Source: an uncultured Serinicoccus sp. (GTDB lineage: Bacteria > Actinomycetota > Actinomycetes > Actinomycetales > Dermatophilaceae). From it: a stretch of DNA of 64,000 bases. The stretch is from the NCBI RefSeq assembly GCF_947500995.1, contig NZ_CANMUA010000010.1:62001-126000 (forward strand), read 5' to 3'. How positions within the stretch are numbered: position 1 is the stretch's first letter; every line of letters begins with the position of its first letter. This document shows positions 41,674-51,666 of this stretch, in pieces. The position numbers were made by a program, and so were the translations under genes. A model generated the notes under the pieces. The model saw only the letters and a program-made list of their open reading frames with translations, searched no databases and had not been told where the DNA came from.

Positions 41674-44600
41674 GTGAGACCGGAGGAACGCGCCGCCACC
41701 CCGTTGCTGGGGCGTCAGCGGGAGCTGTCGGAGCTGGGGACCGCGGTCGGCCTGGGTGAGCGTCCCAGGCCGGCCGCGGTCGTGCTCGGTGGGGACGCCG
41801 GGGTGGGCAAGACCCGACTGCTGGGCGAGGTCGGCAGCCGGGCCTCGGAGCAGGGCTGGCGGGTGCTGGTCGGACACTGCCTGGACCTCGGCGACAGCGC
41901 TCTCCCCCTGCTGCCGTTCACCGAGATCCTCGGGCGGGTGGACGACGAGGCGCGCGAGATCCTCGCCCCGGTCGTGGCGCACCACCCCGGCCTGGCGCGC
42001 CTGCTACCCGCGGTCCGGGCCATGACCGCCCAGCAGCCCGCAGGGCCGACGGACGGGAGGCCGGGTGCCGCACCCCCGTCGGTGCGGGGTCGTGAGGGCC
42101 GCGACGGTCGCGACGAGGGCGCGGCGCGGGCCGAGCTCGTCGAGGCGCTGCACGCCGTGCTCGAGGTGCTGGGGGCCGACCGGCCGCTGCTGCTCGTCGT
42201 GGAGGACGTCCACTGGGCCGACCGCTCGACCCGCGACCTGCTCTCCGTCCTCCTCGCCCGGGGCTTCACGGCCCCGGTCTCGGTGATCGTCTCCTACCGC
42301 GCCGACGACCTGCACCGCCGCCACCCCCTCCGCCGCGCGCTGGCCGAGTGGGGGCGGATGCCGGCCGTGCACCGGATGCACCTGGGCCCGCTGCGCGACG
42401 CCGACGTCCGCGCGCTGGTCCACGCGGTCCGGCCCGGGCTGGCCGACCAGCGGGCGGTGGACGAGATCGTGCGACGAGCCGAGGGCAACGCGTTCTTTGC
42501 CGAGGAACTGGTCGTGGCCCGCGAGCTCGGTGACGACGCGCTGCCCACGGACCTGGCGGACCTGCTGCTGGTCCGGCTGGACCGTCTGCCCGACGACACC
42601 CGGACCGTGGTGCGGGCGGCGGCCTGCGTCGGCCGCCGGGTCCCGCACGTGCTGCTCGCCGAGGTGGTCGCACTCCCCGACGACGAGCTCGACGAGGCGC
42701 TGCGAGCAGCCGTCGAGGCCAACATCCTGGTCCCGGTGCCCGACGCCGGCTACGTCTTCCGGCACGCCCTGCTCGGCGAGGCGGTCTACGACGACCTGCT
42801 GCCCGGCGAGCGCGCCAGGGTGCACGCCGCCTGCGCCCGCGCCCTCCGCGACGGCCGGGTGCCGGGCACCGCGGCCGAGCTGGCCCGCCACGCCCGCGCC
42901 GGGCAGGACCCGGTCACCGCGGTCCGGGCCTCGGTCCAGGCCGGGCAGGACGCCCTCGGCGTCGGCGGCCCCGCCGAGGCGGCGGTGCACCTGCTCGGGG
43001 CCCTGGAGCTGCTCGAACCTCCCGAGGTCGCCGCCCAGGCCGAGGTCGACCGCACGACGGTCGTGCTGGAGGCGGTGGAGGCGCTGGTGACCGCGGGCGA
43101 CGCGCCCAGGGCTGTCGCGCTGCTCCGTCAGGAGGTGGCGGTGGTCGACCCCTCGGCGCTGACGGCACGGGCGGACCTCCTCGTCGCCCTGGCCCAGGCG
43201 TCGTTGCTCCTCGACGAGCCCGGGGTGAGCGTCCTCGCCGCGACCGAGGAGTCGCTGGACCTGCTGGGGGAGGAGAGCACCGCCCGTCGGGTGCGGGCCC
43301 TCGTCGTGCACGCGCGGGCACTGGCCGACCGGGGGCGGTTCGAGGTGGCGACCCGGGCGGCGACCGCGGCCCACGACCTCGCCGGTGAGCTGGGCCAGGA
43401 CCGGCTGCAGACCGAGGCTGCCACCGTCCTCGGACGGCTCACGTCGTTCCTGGGTGAGCCGGAGGCTGCGGTGGAGGAGATGGCCAGGGTCATCGACCGG
43501 TTGCGCCCCAGCGGGTATGCCGCCGGGCTGGTCCGCGCCCTGCACCAGCTGGGCGGCATCCTCCTCGAGCAGGGCCGCTTCGAGGAGGCCCTCGGCTCCT
43601 ACCGGGAGGCCGCCGAGCTGACCCGCCAGCACGGTCGGCCCTGGGCGCCGTTCGGCTTCGACGCGCGCCTGCTCGCCGGCATCGCCGCCTACGTGGTCGG
43701 CGACTGGCCGGAGGTGGACCGGCTGGCCGACGTCCGGGACGAGTCGCCGCCCGCCCCCCTGGCCGCGCTCCTGGGGGCGTTGGCGCTGCACACCCTCGCC
43801 GGTCGGGGAGACCCGTCGGCGCCGCGGGCGCTCGAGGCGCTGCCGCTGTCGACGGTGCACGACGGCTGGGCCGTGGTGCTGGCGACCGGGCCGGCGATCG
43901 ACATCCTGGGCGACACCGGTGAGGTGTCCCAGGCCGTCACGGCCTACGACCGTGCCGTGGCCACGGTCACGGAGCTGTGGCACGTGTCGAGCTTTGCGGC
44001 GCAGGTCAGGTTCGGGGCCCTGCTGCTGGGGCACCTGGCCGGTCGCGCGGTCGCGGCGGTGGGACAGGAGCGGGCTGAGCTGGTGGCCGTCGGCGAGCGC
44101 CTGCTGGAGGACGAGCGTGCGGTGGCCCGCAGACGTGCGGAACTGGGCCGCGACGACGGCCCCGAGGGAGCCGCCTGGACCCTGCGCCTGCGGGCCGAGC
44201 ACCTGCGGCTGCGGTGGCGCGCCGACGCCGCACCTCCCGCCCCCGAGGAGCTGATCGGGGCGTGGGAGGAGGCCCACGACGCCTTCGACCGGCTGGGGCA
44301 CCGCTTCGAGCGCGCCCGGTCGGCGACCCGGCTGGCCTCCGTCCTGGCCCACGCAGGGCCGGAGCGTGCGCCGCGCGCCCGGGAGCTCCTGGCCGAGGCG
44401 CGCCGGGAGGCCGAGAGGCTGGGCGCCCTCCCCCTGCTGGCCGAGATCGGCGCGCTCGACGGACGCACGGCGCCGCCGCCGCCGACCGGCGGGCAGGGCC
44501 CGCGGGGACGGCTCGAGGTCGAGCTCACGCCGCGCGAGCGCGAGGTGCTGGCGCTCGTGGCCGCCGGGCGCAGCAACGGCGAGATCGGCCGGCAGCTGTT

Positions 44601-44712
44601 CATCGCGACCAAGACCGTGAGCGTCCACGTGTCCAACATCCTGGCCAAGCTGGGCGTCAGCAGCCGGACCGAGGCGGCCGCGGTCGCCCGTGAGCGGGGG
44701 TTGCTGGGCTGA
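41674..44712 (+). CDS. LuxR-family large ATP-binding (LAL) transcriptional regulator
   Basis: A 1012-residue regulator. An AAA/STAND-type ATPase comes first (Walker [10 protein letters not shown] near residues 39-47, Walker [13 protein letters not shown]), then a long helical TPR-like region, then a LuxR DNA-binding domain at about 950-1012 ([36 protein letters not shown]). It likely senses a ligand through the central region. Its place at the end of the polysaccharide region suggests, but does not show, control of that region. GTG 41674 is chosen on the -10 spacing; ATG 41662 or GTG 41599, which overlaps the small gene, are alternatives. Confidence 0.88.
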   Translation: MRPEERAATPLLGRQRELSELGTAVGLGERPRPAAVVLGGDAGVGKTRLLGEVGSRASEQGWRVLVGHCLDLGDSALPLLPFTEILGRVDDEAREILAPVVAHHPGLARLLPAVRAMTAQQPAGPTDGRPGAAPPSVRGREGRDGRDEGAARAELVEALHAVLEVLGADRPLLLVVEDVHWADRSTRDLLSVLLARGFTAPVSVIVSYRADDLHRRHPLRRALAEWGRMPAVHRMHLGPLRDADVRALVHAVRPGLADQRAVDEIVRRAEGNAFFAEELVVARELGDDALPTDLADLLLVRLDRLPDDTRTVVRAAACVGRRVPHVLLAEVVALPDDELDEALRAAVEANILVPVPDAGYVFRHALLGEAVYDDLLPGERARVHAACARALRDGRVPGTAAELARHARAGQDPVTAVRASVQAGQDALGVGGPAEAAVHLLGALELLEPPEVAAQAEVDRTTVVLEAVEALVTAGDAPRAVALLRQEVAVVDPSALTARADLLVALAQASLLLDEPGVSVLAATEESLDLLGEESTARRVRALVVHARALADRGRFEVATRAATAAHDLAGELGQDRLQTEAATVLGRLTSFLGEPEAAVEEMARVIDRLRPSGYAAGLVRALHQLGGILLEQGRFEEALGSYREAAELTRQHGRPWAPFGFDARLLAGIAAYVVGDWPEVDRLADVRDESPPAPLAALLGALALHTLAGRGDPSAPRALEALPLSTVHDGWAVVLATGPAIDILGDTGEVSQAVTAYDRAVATVTELWHVSSFAAQVRFGALLLGHLAGRAVAAVGQERAELVAVGERLLEDERAVARRRAELGRDDGPEGAAWTLRLRAEHLRLRWRADAAPPAPEELIGAWEEAHDAFDRLGHRFERARSATRLASVLAHAGPERAPRARELLAEARREAERLGALPLLAEIGALDGRTAPPPPTGGQGPRGRLEVELTPREREVLALVAAGRSNGEIGRQLFIATKTVSVHVSNILAKLGVSSRTEAAAVARERGLLG

Positions 44713-44733
44713 GGACCTGCTCGGCGGGCCCCC

Positions 44734-44756
44734 GGCGGCGACCCGACCCGGCCGCC
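44734..44756. terminator. Possible bidirectional terminator
   Basis: GGCGGC (44734-44739) and GCCGCC (44751-44756) can pair around an 11-base loop between the converging regulator and glycosyltransferase genes. The stem is short. Confidence 0.3.
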
Positions 44757-44772
44757 ACGCCGGGCCGTCGGC

Positions 44773-46881
44773 TCACTCCCCCAGGATCACGCCGGCCAGC
44801 TCCGTCCGGGTCACCCCGGCGGCGAAGCGCTCCTGCACCACCGCGCGGGCCTGCGCCGAGGCGTCCGACCACGCGGGGTCCTCCGCGAGCGCGACGACCC
44901 GGGCCGCCGCCTCCTCGACCGACCCGACCACCCAGTCGTCCGGGAAGAGGCTGCGGGCACCGTCGAGGGGGGCGAAGATCGGCCAGTCCCGGACCACCGG
45001 TACGGCGCCGGACGCCGCTCCCTCGACAAGGGCGAGACCGAAGGACTCCCGGCGGCTGGTCGAGAGGACGAAACCGGCCGCCTCCAGGTGCGGCGCCAGG
45101 TCACGGGTCCAGCCGACGAAGGACACCGCGCCGCGGACGTCGTCGTCGGCCAGCCGTCGGCGGAAGGCCCGGGCGTAGTCCTGCTGCGAGGCGACCGTGC
45201 TCTCCGGGAAGTCGACGCCGACGAGGACCAACCGCCAGCTCGGGTCCTCCCGGCGCAGCAGCGCGAGGACCTCGAGCGCCCACAGCGGGTCCTTGACCCG
45301 CTGGGCCCAGCCGACCATGAGCAGCGTCCTGCGGTGCCCCGGCGCCTTGCCGGTCGGGATGCGGGCGGGGTCGAGCACGTTGCCCACCACGCGCACCTGC
45401 GTGCCGGCCAGCCGGTCGCCCAGGAGCGCCTCGACGACCCTGCGCAGGTGCTCGCTCACCAGGACCAGCGCGTCCACCCTGGTCCAGTCCAGCAGGTGGA
45501 TCCACGGGGAGAGCGCGTCCATGCTGTGGATGCGCAGCGTGACCCGCACCCCCGTGGGGGTACTCATCACCGCCGCGACCGAACCGCGGTCGGCCCAGTC
45601 GACGAAGAGCGCGTCGGCCGCCTCGAGCTCCTCCAGCAGCTCGTAGTCCGGCACCCAGGCCTGCCCGGCCGCCTGCCGCAGCCGGGCCGCGACGAGCTCC
45701 CCGCGGGTGCCGAGCCCGCGCAGCTGCTCCTTCGCCCGCAGGTCCAGGACCCGGACGTCGGCCCGGCGGGTCAGCTCCTCCACCACCGGCGTCGCGAACT
45801 GCGGGTAGGACCCGGGCGCGACGACGACCCGGGGTCCGCGGCTCCCGTCCCCGGAGGGGTGCACGGCTCCCGTCCGCGGATGGGGTGGCAGCCGCGGCAC
45901 CGGCGCGGCCAGCAGCTGCCCCACCCGGGAGGCGCGCCAGCCGGCCAGGAAGGTCTCCGGGTCGGTGACGAGGGGTGAGTCGAGGCCGTCCGCGTGCAGC
46001 TCGCGGTGGAAGAGGAGCTGCAGGGCCAGGGTGGTGGCACGGACCACCTCCTCGGAGACGTCGTCGACGCCCTCGCCGAGGGCGTCGTCGGCCCGGGCGA
46101 GCACCGACCGGACCGTGTCGTCGAGGTCGGCGGGTGCCTCCCCGGTGCGGGACAGCTCCACGAGCGTGCGCAGGGCGCGGTGCACCGCCGCGTCCGGGCC
46201 GTGGGCGGGGTCGTCGTCGAGCCGCTCCGCGAGCCGGGCGGCCAGGGCATACTCCCCGGTGCCGTGCAGCGCCACGACCAGGGGCACGAGGAGGGCCTGC
46301 CGCCGAGGAGGTATGCGGCTCCCGCCGGGTGGGAGCTGCGCGAGCACCTCCCGCGCCAGGTCGGCGTCGAGACGGGCCCCGCCGGCGCGGGACCGGCGGT
46401 GCAGGGTGGTCCACACCGCCGCCTCGCCCGCCCTGTCGTCGAGATCCTCCAGCCGGAGGAGGGGGGCGGGTGCGGCGCCGGCGCGGTCGAAGAGCCGGTG
46501 CGCCTGCGGGCCCACCGGCACCAGCGCGTTCACGCCGCCCAGCGTGCGCCGTGCCCGAGGATCGGCGCGCAGGGCCCGGGCGAGGGGCCCCCCGTCTCGC
46601 CACCACGCGGCCGGGCCGGGCCGGCGCAGACGCCCGGCGAGCTCGCGCGGGGTGCGGGGCGGACGGGCGCGCACCGGCACCCGCGCGCGGAAGGAGCGCA
46701 ACCCGGGCCCGGGCTCGCCCCGGCACCACAGCAGGACCACCTGGTGCCCCTGGTCGGTGAGCGTGCGCAAGCGGTCCGCCGCCGCGTCGAGGTCGCCGGC
46801 GTCGAGGGCGACGGCGGCGATCCGCTGCCGGTCGCGCCCGGTGGAGGTCACCCCGGCGGCGTCGTGAGGGCGGTCGGACAC
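44773..46881 (-). CDS. GT4-like glycosyltransferase
   Basis: A 702-residue protein. Residues 1 to about 330 are unassigned and helical, as in other large glycosyltransferases here. The rest is GT-B: PRVVVAPGSYPQFATPVVEEL, LVLVSEHLRRVVEAL, then a donor half with LLMVGWAQRVKDPLWALEV near 520 and SRRESFGLALVEGAASGAVPV (the E-x7-E region) near 605. Starts with GTG 46881; 31 bases after ino1 on the same strand, so probably co-transcribed with it. A mannosyl- or inositol-linked acceptor is conceivable from that pairing but unproven. Confidence 0.78.
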   Translation of the reverse strand: MSDRPHDAAGVTSTGRDRQRIAAVALDAGDLDAAADRLRTLTDQGHQVVLLWCRGEPGPGLRSFRARVPVRARPPRTPRELAGRLRRPGPAAWWRDGGPLARALRADPRARRTLGGVNALVPVGPQAHRLFDRAGAAPAPLLRLEDLDDRAGEAAVWTTLHRRSRAGGARLDADLAREVLAQLPPGGSRIPPRRQALLVPLVVALHGTGEYALAARLAERLDDDPAHGPDAAVHRALRTLVELSRTGEAPADLDDTVRSVLARADDALGEGVDDVSEEVVRATTLALQLLFHRELHADGLDSPLVTDPETFLAGWRASRVGQLLAAPVPRLPPHPRTGAVHPSGDGSRGPRVVVAPGSYPQFATPVVEELTRRADVRVLDLRAKEQLRGLGTRGELVAARLRQAAGQAWVPDYELLEELEAADALFVDWADRGSVAAVMSTPTGVRVTLRIHSMDALSPWIHLLDWTRVDALVLVSEHLRRVVEALLGDRLAGTQVRVVGNVLDPARIPTGKAPGHRRTLLMVGWAQRVKDPLWALEVLALLRREDPSWRLVLVGVDFPESTVASQQDYARAFRRRLADDDVRGAVSFVGWTRDLAPHLEAAGFVLSTSRRESFGLALVEGAASGAVPVVRDWPIFAPLDGARSLFPDDWVVGSVEEAAARVVALAEDPAWSDASAQARAVVQERFAAGVTRTELAGVILGE

Positions 46882-46912
46882 GCCCCGACCCTACGCGAGC
46901 CGTGCCCGGTGG

Positions 46913-47980
46913 TCAGCCGCGGATGAAGGCCTCGACCTCGGCGCGCCCCTGGTCGTCCGGCATCTGCACGGGCGGGCTCTTCATGAGGTAGGCGCTGGCC
47001 CCGACGACCGGACCACCCTGTCCCCGGTCCTTGGCGATCTTGGCCGCCCGGATGGCGTCGATGATGATGCCGGCCGAGTTGGGGCTGTCCCACACCTCGA
47101 GCTTGTACTCCAGGTTGATCGGCACGTCGCCGAACGCGCGACCCTCGAGGCGGACGTAGGCCCACTTGCGGTCGTCCAGCCACTGGACGTAGTCCGAGGG
47201 CCCGATGTGCACGTCCCGATCGGCCATGGTGCGCGCCATGTTGGACGTGACGGCCTGGGTCTTGGAGACCTTCTTGCTCTCCAGCCGCTCGCGCTCCAGC
47301 ATGTTCTTGAAGTCCATGTTGCCGCCGACGTTGAGCTGGTAGGTCCGGTCGAGGGCCACGCCCCGCTCCTCGAACAGCCGGGCCAGCACGCGGTGGGTGA
47401 TGGTGGCACCGACCTGGCTCTTGATGTCGTCACCGACGATCGGCACGCCGGCCGCCTCGAACCTGGCCGCCCACTCGGGGTCGCTCGCGATGAAGACCGG
47501 CAGGGCGTTGACGAAGGCCACGCCCGCGTCGAGCGCGCACTGCGCGTAGAACTTGTCGGCCTCCTCGCTGCCCACCGGCAGGTAGGACACGAGCACGTCG
47601 ACCTCGGCGTCGCGCAGCACCTGCACGACGTCGACCGGCTCGACCGGCGACTCCTCCACCGTGAGGGCGTAGTACTTGCCGAGCCCGTCGAGGGTGGGGC
47701 CGCGCTGGACGGTCACCCCCGTGTCCGGCACCTGCGCGATGGAGATCGTGTTGTTCTCCCCGGCCTGGATGGCCTTGGCGAGGTCCTGGCCGACCTTGGC
47801 GGAGTCGACGTCGAACGCCGCCACGAACTCCAGGTCGCCCACGTGGTAGTCGCCGAACGACACGTGCATCAGCCCCGGGACCGACGCCGAGGGATCGGCG
47901 TCGCGGTAGTACTCCACACCTTGCACGAGCGAGCTGGCGCAGTTGCCCACGCCGACGATCGCGACCCTGACCGATGACAT
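46913..47980 (-). CDS. ino1: Inositol-3-phosphate synthase
   Basis: A 355-residue cytosolic enzyme that converts glucose 6-phosphate to myo-inositol 3-phosphate with NAD+, the first step to phosphatidylinositol and mycothiol. [16 protein letters not shown] at the N-terminus binds [27 protein letters not shown] and the [12 protein letters not shown] segment mark the active site of the actinobacterial family. ATG 47980 has AAGGAG upstream and gives the expected length. Divergent from the PBP gene, with a strong hairpin in its leader. Confidence 0.96.
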   Translation of the reverse strand: MSSVRVAIVGVGNCASSLVQGVEYYRDADPSASVPGLMHVSFGDYHVGDLEFVAAFDVDSAKVGQDLAKAIQAGENNTISIAQVPDTGVTVQRGPTLDGLGKYYALTVEESPVEPVDVVQVLRDAEVDVLVSYLPVGSEEADKFYAQCALDAGVAFVNALPVFIASDPEWAARFEAAGVPIVGDDIKSQVGATITHRVLARLFEERGVALDRTYQLNVGGNMDFKNMLERERLESKKVSKTQAVTSNMARTMADRDVHIGPSDYVQWLDDRKWAYVRLEGRAFGDVPINLEYKLEVWDSPNSAGIIIDAIRAAKIAKDRGQGGPVVGASAYLMKSPPVQMPDDQGRAEVEAFIRG

Positions 47981-48004
47981 CCATGCTCCTTGCCGACATA
48001 CCAC

Positions 48005-48025
48005 GGGCGGCCCAGCGGGCCGCCC
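48005..48025. promoter_or_regulatory. Perfect hairpin in the ino1 leader
   Basis: GGGCGGCCC (48005-48013), AGC, then GGGCCGCCC (48017-48025): a perfect 9-bp stem with a 3-base loop, 25 bases before the ino1 start on the minus strand. It could be a transcription attenuator, a translation control hairpin or a protein-binding palindrome in the divergent ino1/PBP promoter region. Confidence 0.5.
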
Positions 48026-48087
48026 CTTCACGTACGGGGAACGCCGCCGAACGCGGACGCATTCCGGCTGCCCCCCGACGAGATGGG

Positions 48088-48093
48088 CACAAT
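48088..48093 (+). promoter_or_regulatory. -10 element, leaderless promoter of the PBP gene
   Basis: CACAAT then seven bases then GTG 48101, matching the spacing seen at other starts in this window. Confidence 0.4.
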
Positions 48094-48100
48094 AGGGAGC

Positions 48101-50305
48101 GTGAGCCGATCCAGCACCGCCTCCGCCTCCCGTCCCCCCACCGGCCGCCGGCCCTCCCGTCCGCGCCGCGGGGGGAGGTTGCGTCGGGTCCTGCTCTGGC
48201 TGACGGGACTCGGGCTGCTGGCGATCCTGCTGGCCGTGGGGGTCTTCGCCTGGGCCTACAACCGGACCGACGTCCCCGAACCCAACGACTTCGCCGAGGC
48301 GCAGAGCTCGATCCTCTACTACGCCGACGGCGAGACCGAGCTGGCCCGCTTCACCGGTGGCTACGACCGCGAGGCGGTGCCGCTGTCGGAGGTGCCCGAG
48401 CACGTCCGCTACGCGATGCTCGCGGCCGAGGACCGCTCGTTCTACGAAAACGAGGGCGTGTCCATCACCGGCACGGCGCGCGGCGCCTGGCGCACGCTGA
48501 CCGGTGACGGGCTCCAGGGCGGGTCCACCATCACCCAGCAGTACGTCAAGAACTACTACCTCACGGCCGACCAGACGCTGCAGCGCAAGTTCACCGAGGT
48601 CATCATCGCGGTCAAGATCGACAACGAGCTCTCCAAGGACCAGATCCTGGAGAACTACCTCAACACCATCTACTTCGGGCGGGGCGCCTACGGCATCCAG
48701 ACCGCGAGCCAGGCCTACTTCGGCAAGGACGTCTCCGAGCTGTCCGTCGAGGAGGGCGCCTTCCTCGCCGGCGTCACCAACGCCCCCTCGCTGTTCGACC
48801 CCGACTACGCCGAGGGCAACGAGCAGCGGGCCGAGGACCGGGTCGCCTACGTCCTGGACGGCATGGTCGAGGAGGGCTGGCTGGAGCCCGCGGAACGGGA
48901 GGGCCTGGGCCTGCCCGAGATCCAGGAGCCGAGCCCCTCGACGGCGGCGCAGGGGGTCGAGGGCTACATCGCCGAGCAGGCGCGCAGCGAGCTCAGGGAG
49001 CTCCTGGGGGTGGACGACGCGGAGATCGACGGCGGCGGGCTGCGGGTCACCACCACGATCGTCGAACGGCACCAGCAGGCGGCGGAGGAGGCGGTCGACC
49101 TCTACCGTCCCACCGGGACGGGCACGGACGACATCACCGTCGCCCTCACCGCCGTCCGACCCGGCGACGGGGCCATCACCGCGATGTACGGCGGCGACGA
49201 CTACCAGGAGACGCAGCTCAACGCGGCCACCGACGCCCGGGTCCAGGCCGGCTCCCTCTTCAAGCCGGTGACCCTGGTCGCCGCCGTGGAGGACGGCGTC
49301 GACACCCTCCAGACCTTCGAGGGCCCCACCCCGATGACCTTCGGCGAGGACGGGACGGAGGTCAACAACTTCCAGGACCTCTCCTTCGGCCTCATCGACC
49401 TGCGGGTCGCGCTCGCCGAGTCCGTCAACACCATCTACGTGCAGCTCAACGAGCAGATCGGCCCGGACCGCACCCGGGAGGCGGCCGTCGACCTCGGCCT
49501 GCCGGAGGACACCCCGGGCCTGGACACCGACCTGACCAACGTCCTGGGGACCGCCTCGCCGACCCTGCTGGAGATGACGAACGCGTATGCCACGCTCGCC
49601 GCCGAGGGCGAGCGCGCCACCCCCTACCTCATCGACCGGGTCGAGACGGTGGCCGGCGAGGTCACCTACGAGGCCGAGCCCGAGACCGAGGCCGGCGTCG
49701 AGCGCGACGCGGCGGTCGACACGACCGACGCGATGACCTACGTCATCGACCAGGGGTCGGGAATGGCGGCCGGGGACCTCGGCCGTCCGACCGCCGGCAA
49801 GTCCGGCACCAGCGAGAACAACGTGTCGGCCTGGTTCGACGGGTTCGCCCCCCAGCTCGCGGCGGGTGTGGTGATGTACAAGGGGGACGGCACGGTGCCG
49901 ATGCAGGACGTCGCCGGGCTGGAGCAGATCACCGGTGGGACCTTCCCGGCGCAGGTGTGGGGGGGGTTCATGCGGCTCGCCCTCGACGGCGAGGAGGTGC
50001 TCGAGTTCGCGCCACGGGTCGGGACCGGGGGTCCGACCGACGACACCCCCACCACGCAGGAGCCCGCCACCGAGCCCGCCCCGACGAGCGAGGAGCCGAC
50101 GCAGACCTCGGAGGAGCCCACCACCGAGGAGCCCACCACGACCGAGCCCACGGAGGAGCCGACCGACACGGAGCCGGATCCGACCAGCCCGGCGCCGGAG
50201 CCGACCAGCCCCGCGCCGACCGTCCCGGACCCGACGACGCCGGCCCCCACGCCGACGCAGCCCGCGCCTCCCGGTGACGGCACGGAGCCCGAGCCGACGG
50301 GGTGA
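48101..50305 (+). CDS. ponA: Class A penicillin-binding protein (transglycosylase/transpeptidase)
   Basis: A 734-residue cell-wall synthase, PonA1-like. A basic cytoplasmic start and one helix (about residues 30-50) are followed by a GT51 transglycosylase ([24 protein letters not shown]) and a transpeptidase with SLFK (Ser near 384), SVN and KSGTSENN near 567. The final 85 residues are a Thr/Glu/Pro-rich extracellular tail of TEEPT-type repeats. GTG 48101 is chosen by promoter spacing; ATG 48083 is the alternative. Its stop overlaps the next gene as GTGA. The ino1-ponA-membrane-protein set is conserved near rpsF in mycobacteria. Confidence 0.94.
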   Translation: MSRSSTASASRPPTGRRPSRPRRGGRLRRVLLWLTGLGLLAILLAVGVFAWAYNRTDVPEPNDFAEAQSSILYYADGETELARFTGGYDREAVPLSEVPEHVRYAMLAAEDRSFYENEGVSITGTARGAWRTLTGDGLQGGSTITQQYVKNYYLTADQTLQRKFTEVIIAVKIDNELSKDQILENYLNTIYFGRGAYGIQTASQAYFGKDVSELSVEEGAFLAGVTNAPSLFDPDYAEGNEQRAEDRVAYVLDGMVEEGWLEPAEREGLGLPEIQEPSPSTAAQGVEGYIAEQARSELRELLGVDDAEIDGGGLRVTTTIVERHQQAAEEAVDLYRPTGTGTDDITVALTAVRPGDGAITAMYGGDDYQETQLNAATDARVQAGSLFKPVTLVAAVEDGVDTLQTFEGPTPMTFGEDGTEVNNFQDLSFGLIDLRVALAESVNTIYVQLNEQIGPDRTREAAVDLGLPEDTPGLDTDLTNVLGTASPTLLEMTNAYATLAAEGERATPYLIDRVETVAGEVTYEAEPETEAGVERDAAVDTTDAMTYVIDQGSGMAAGDLGRPTAGKSGTSENNVSAWFDGFAPQLAAGVVMYKGDGTVPMQDVAGLEQITGGTFPAQVWGGFMRLALDGEEVLEFAPRVGTGGPTDDTPTTQEPATEPAPTSEEPTQTSEEPTTEEPTTTEPTEEPTDTEPDPTSPAPEPTSPAPTVPDPTTPAPTPTQPAPPGDGTEPEPTG

Positions 50306-51666
50306 GCCTTCCGGCGGACCCGCGCACGGCGGGAGGGGGTGATGACCGCCCCTGGCAGGTGCCGTCCTGGGTGGACCCGGTCGTCGCCCGGGCCACGGGG
50401 GTCGTCGGCGGGCCGTTGGGCCGGTATGCCGTGGTCGGCGGCCGTGGGCTGGCCGGCGTCGCCGCCGCGCTGACGCTCCTCGGCTCGCTGGTCCTCGGGC
50501 TCGGGGTCTGGCAGAAGGGCCACTGCCTCATGAAGGGCTGGAGCACGCCGGACCAGTTCTGGCGGGCGTGCTACTCCGACCTCCCCGTGGTGCACGTCAG
50601 CTCCCCGCTGGCGCGGGGCTCGCTGCCCTGGGCCGGTGAGGGTGCCGCCACGGGGACCGCCCCGCTGCCCGGCGCGGTGATGTGGCTCCTGGCCCAGGTC
50701 TCGCCCCGCTCCGGCGGCGGTCTGGCGGCCCAGCAGTGGATCTTCTCCCTCTGGGCACTGCTGTCCGTGGTGCTGGTGGGCCTGGCCGTGCTGGCGCTGG
50801 TGAGCCTCGCACCCGGGAGGCCGTGGCAGGCGGCTCACCTGGCCGTGAGCCCGGTGCTGGCCCTGCTCGCCCTCGTCTCCACCGACCTGCTCGGGGTGAG
50901 CCTCCTGCTGCTCGGCCTGTGGGCGTGGCGCCGCGAGCGCAGCTGGACGGCGGGCGTCCTCCTAGGACTCTCCTGCCTCGTCCGCCCGTTCCCGCTGCTC
51001 GTGCTGGCCGCGGTCGTCATCGTCGCGTGGCGGCGCGGCCGGCTGCTGCCCGCCCTGCAGACGGTGGTGGGCGCGGTCCTCGGTGCTCTGGCCGTGATCC
51101 TGCCCCTCGTCGCCGTCCAGCCCGAGGCGCTCTCCGCGGCGCAGCAGTGGTGGGGTCAGCCCGCGGGCTACGGCGCGCTCCAGATGGTGCCCCGGCTCGT
51201 GGGGCTCACCGTGCCGACGGCCCTCACGACGGCCGTGGCCGTGGGGGGCTGGCTGCTGGCCCTGGGCCTGGGGGTGCGTCTGTCGGCACCGGGACGGGCG
51301 GGGGGAGGGCGCGGGGTGGTCCAGCTGTCCGCCCTCATGCTGCTCGTCGTCGCGCTGACCGCGTCGTCCCTGTCGGTGCAGTCCGGCCTGTGGGTCCTCC
51401 CCTTCCTGGCCCTGTCCGCCGTGCGGTGGCCGAGGCACCTGCTGTGGGCGCTGGCCGAGTCGCTGGTCTTCCTCACGACGTGGCTGCACATCGCCTTCGC
51501 CAGCGACCCCGGTCGCGGTCTGCCCGGGGACGCGTACGCCCTCGCCGTGGTCCTCCGGGCCGTGGCCTGGTCCTGGGTCCTGTGGGAGGTCTCACGGGTG
51601 GACCCGTCGGCCGCTCAGCGACCGGTGCCGACCCCCACCCCGGACCGCACGGCCTCCCCCAGCTGA
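50302..51666 (+). CDS. GT87-like polytopic membrane protein
   Basis: A 454-residue membrane protein with about ten helices, resembling the PonA1-linked membrane protein of mycobacteria and the GT87/DUF2029 polyprenyl-phosphate-mannose transferases. An extracytoplasmic loop after helix 1 has conserved-looking [24 protein letters not shown] with two cysteines. GTG 50302 overlaps the PBP stop (GTGA), so it is coupled to cell-wall synthesis. Enzyme activity is inferred from family resemblance only. Its end overlaps the converging acyltransferase by 52 bases. Confidence 0.78.
   Translation: MSLPADPRTAGGGDDRPWQVPSWVDPVVARATGVVGGPLGRYAVVGGRGLAGVAAALTLLGSLVLGLGVWQKGHCLMKGWSTPDQFWRACYSDLPVVHVSSPLARGSLPWAGEGAATGTAPLPGAVMWLLAQVSPRSGGGLAAQQWIFSLWALLSVVLVGLAVLALVSLAPGRPWQAAHLAVSPVLALLALVSTDLLGVSLLLLGLWAWRRERSWTAGVLLGLSCLVRPFPLLVLAAVVIVAWRRGRLLPALQTVVGAVLGALAVILPLVAVQPEALSAAQQWWGQPAGYGALQMVPRLVGLTVPTALTTAVAVGGWLLALGLGVRLSAPGRAGGGRGVVQLSALMLLVVALTASSLSVQSGLWVLPFLALSAVRWPRHLLWALAESLVFLTTWLHIAFASDPGRGLPGDAYALAVVLRAVAWSWVLWEVSRVDPSAAQRPVPTPTPDRTASPS

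Noticed and set aside
14985-46881. Polysaccharide region as a recent mobile island
   Set aside because: No integrase, transposase, tRNA or attachment repeats, and base composition and the GTATGC habit match the flanks, so recent transfer is not supported.
47990-48100. Longer TTG or ATG 48083 start of the PBP
   Set aside because: The extension overlaps the ino1 control hairpin, and GTG 48101 has a -10 element at the standard seven-base gap; ATG 48083 is kept only as an alternative.
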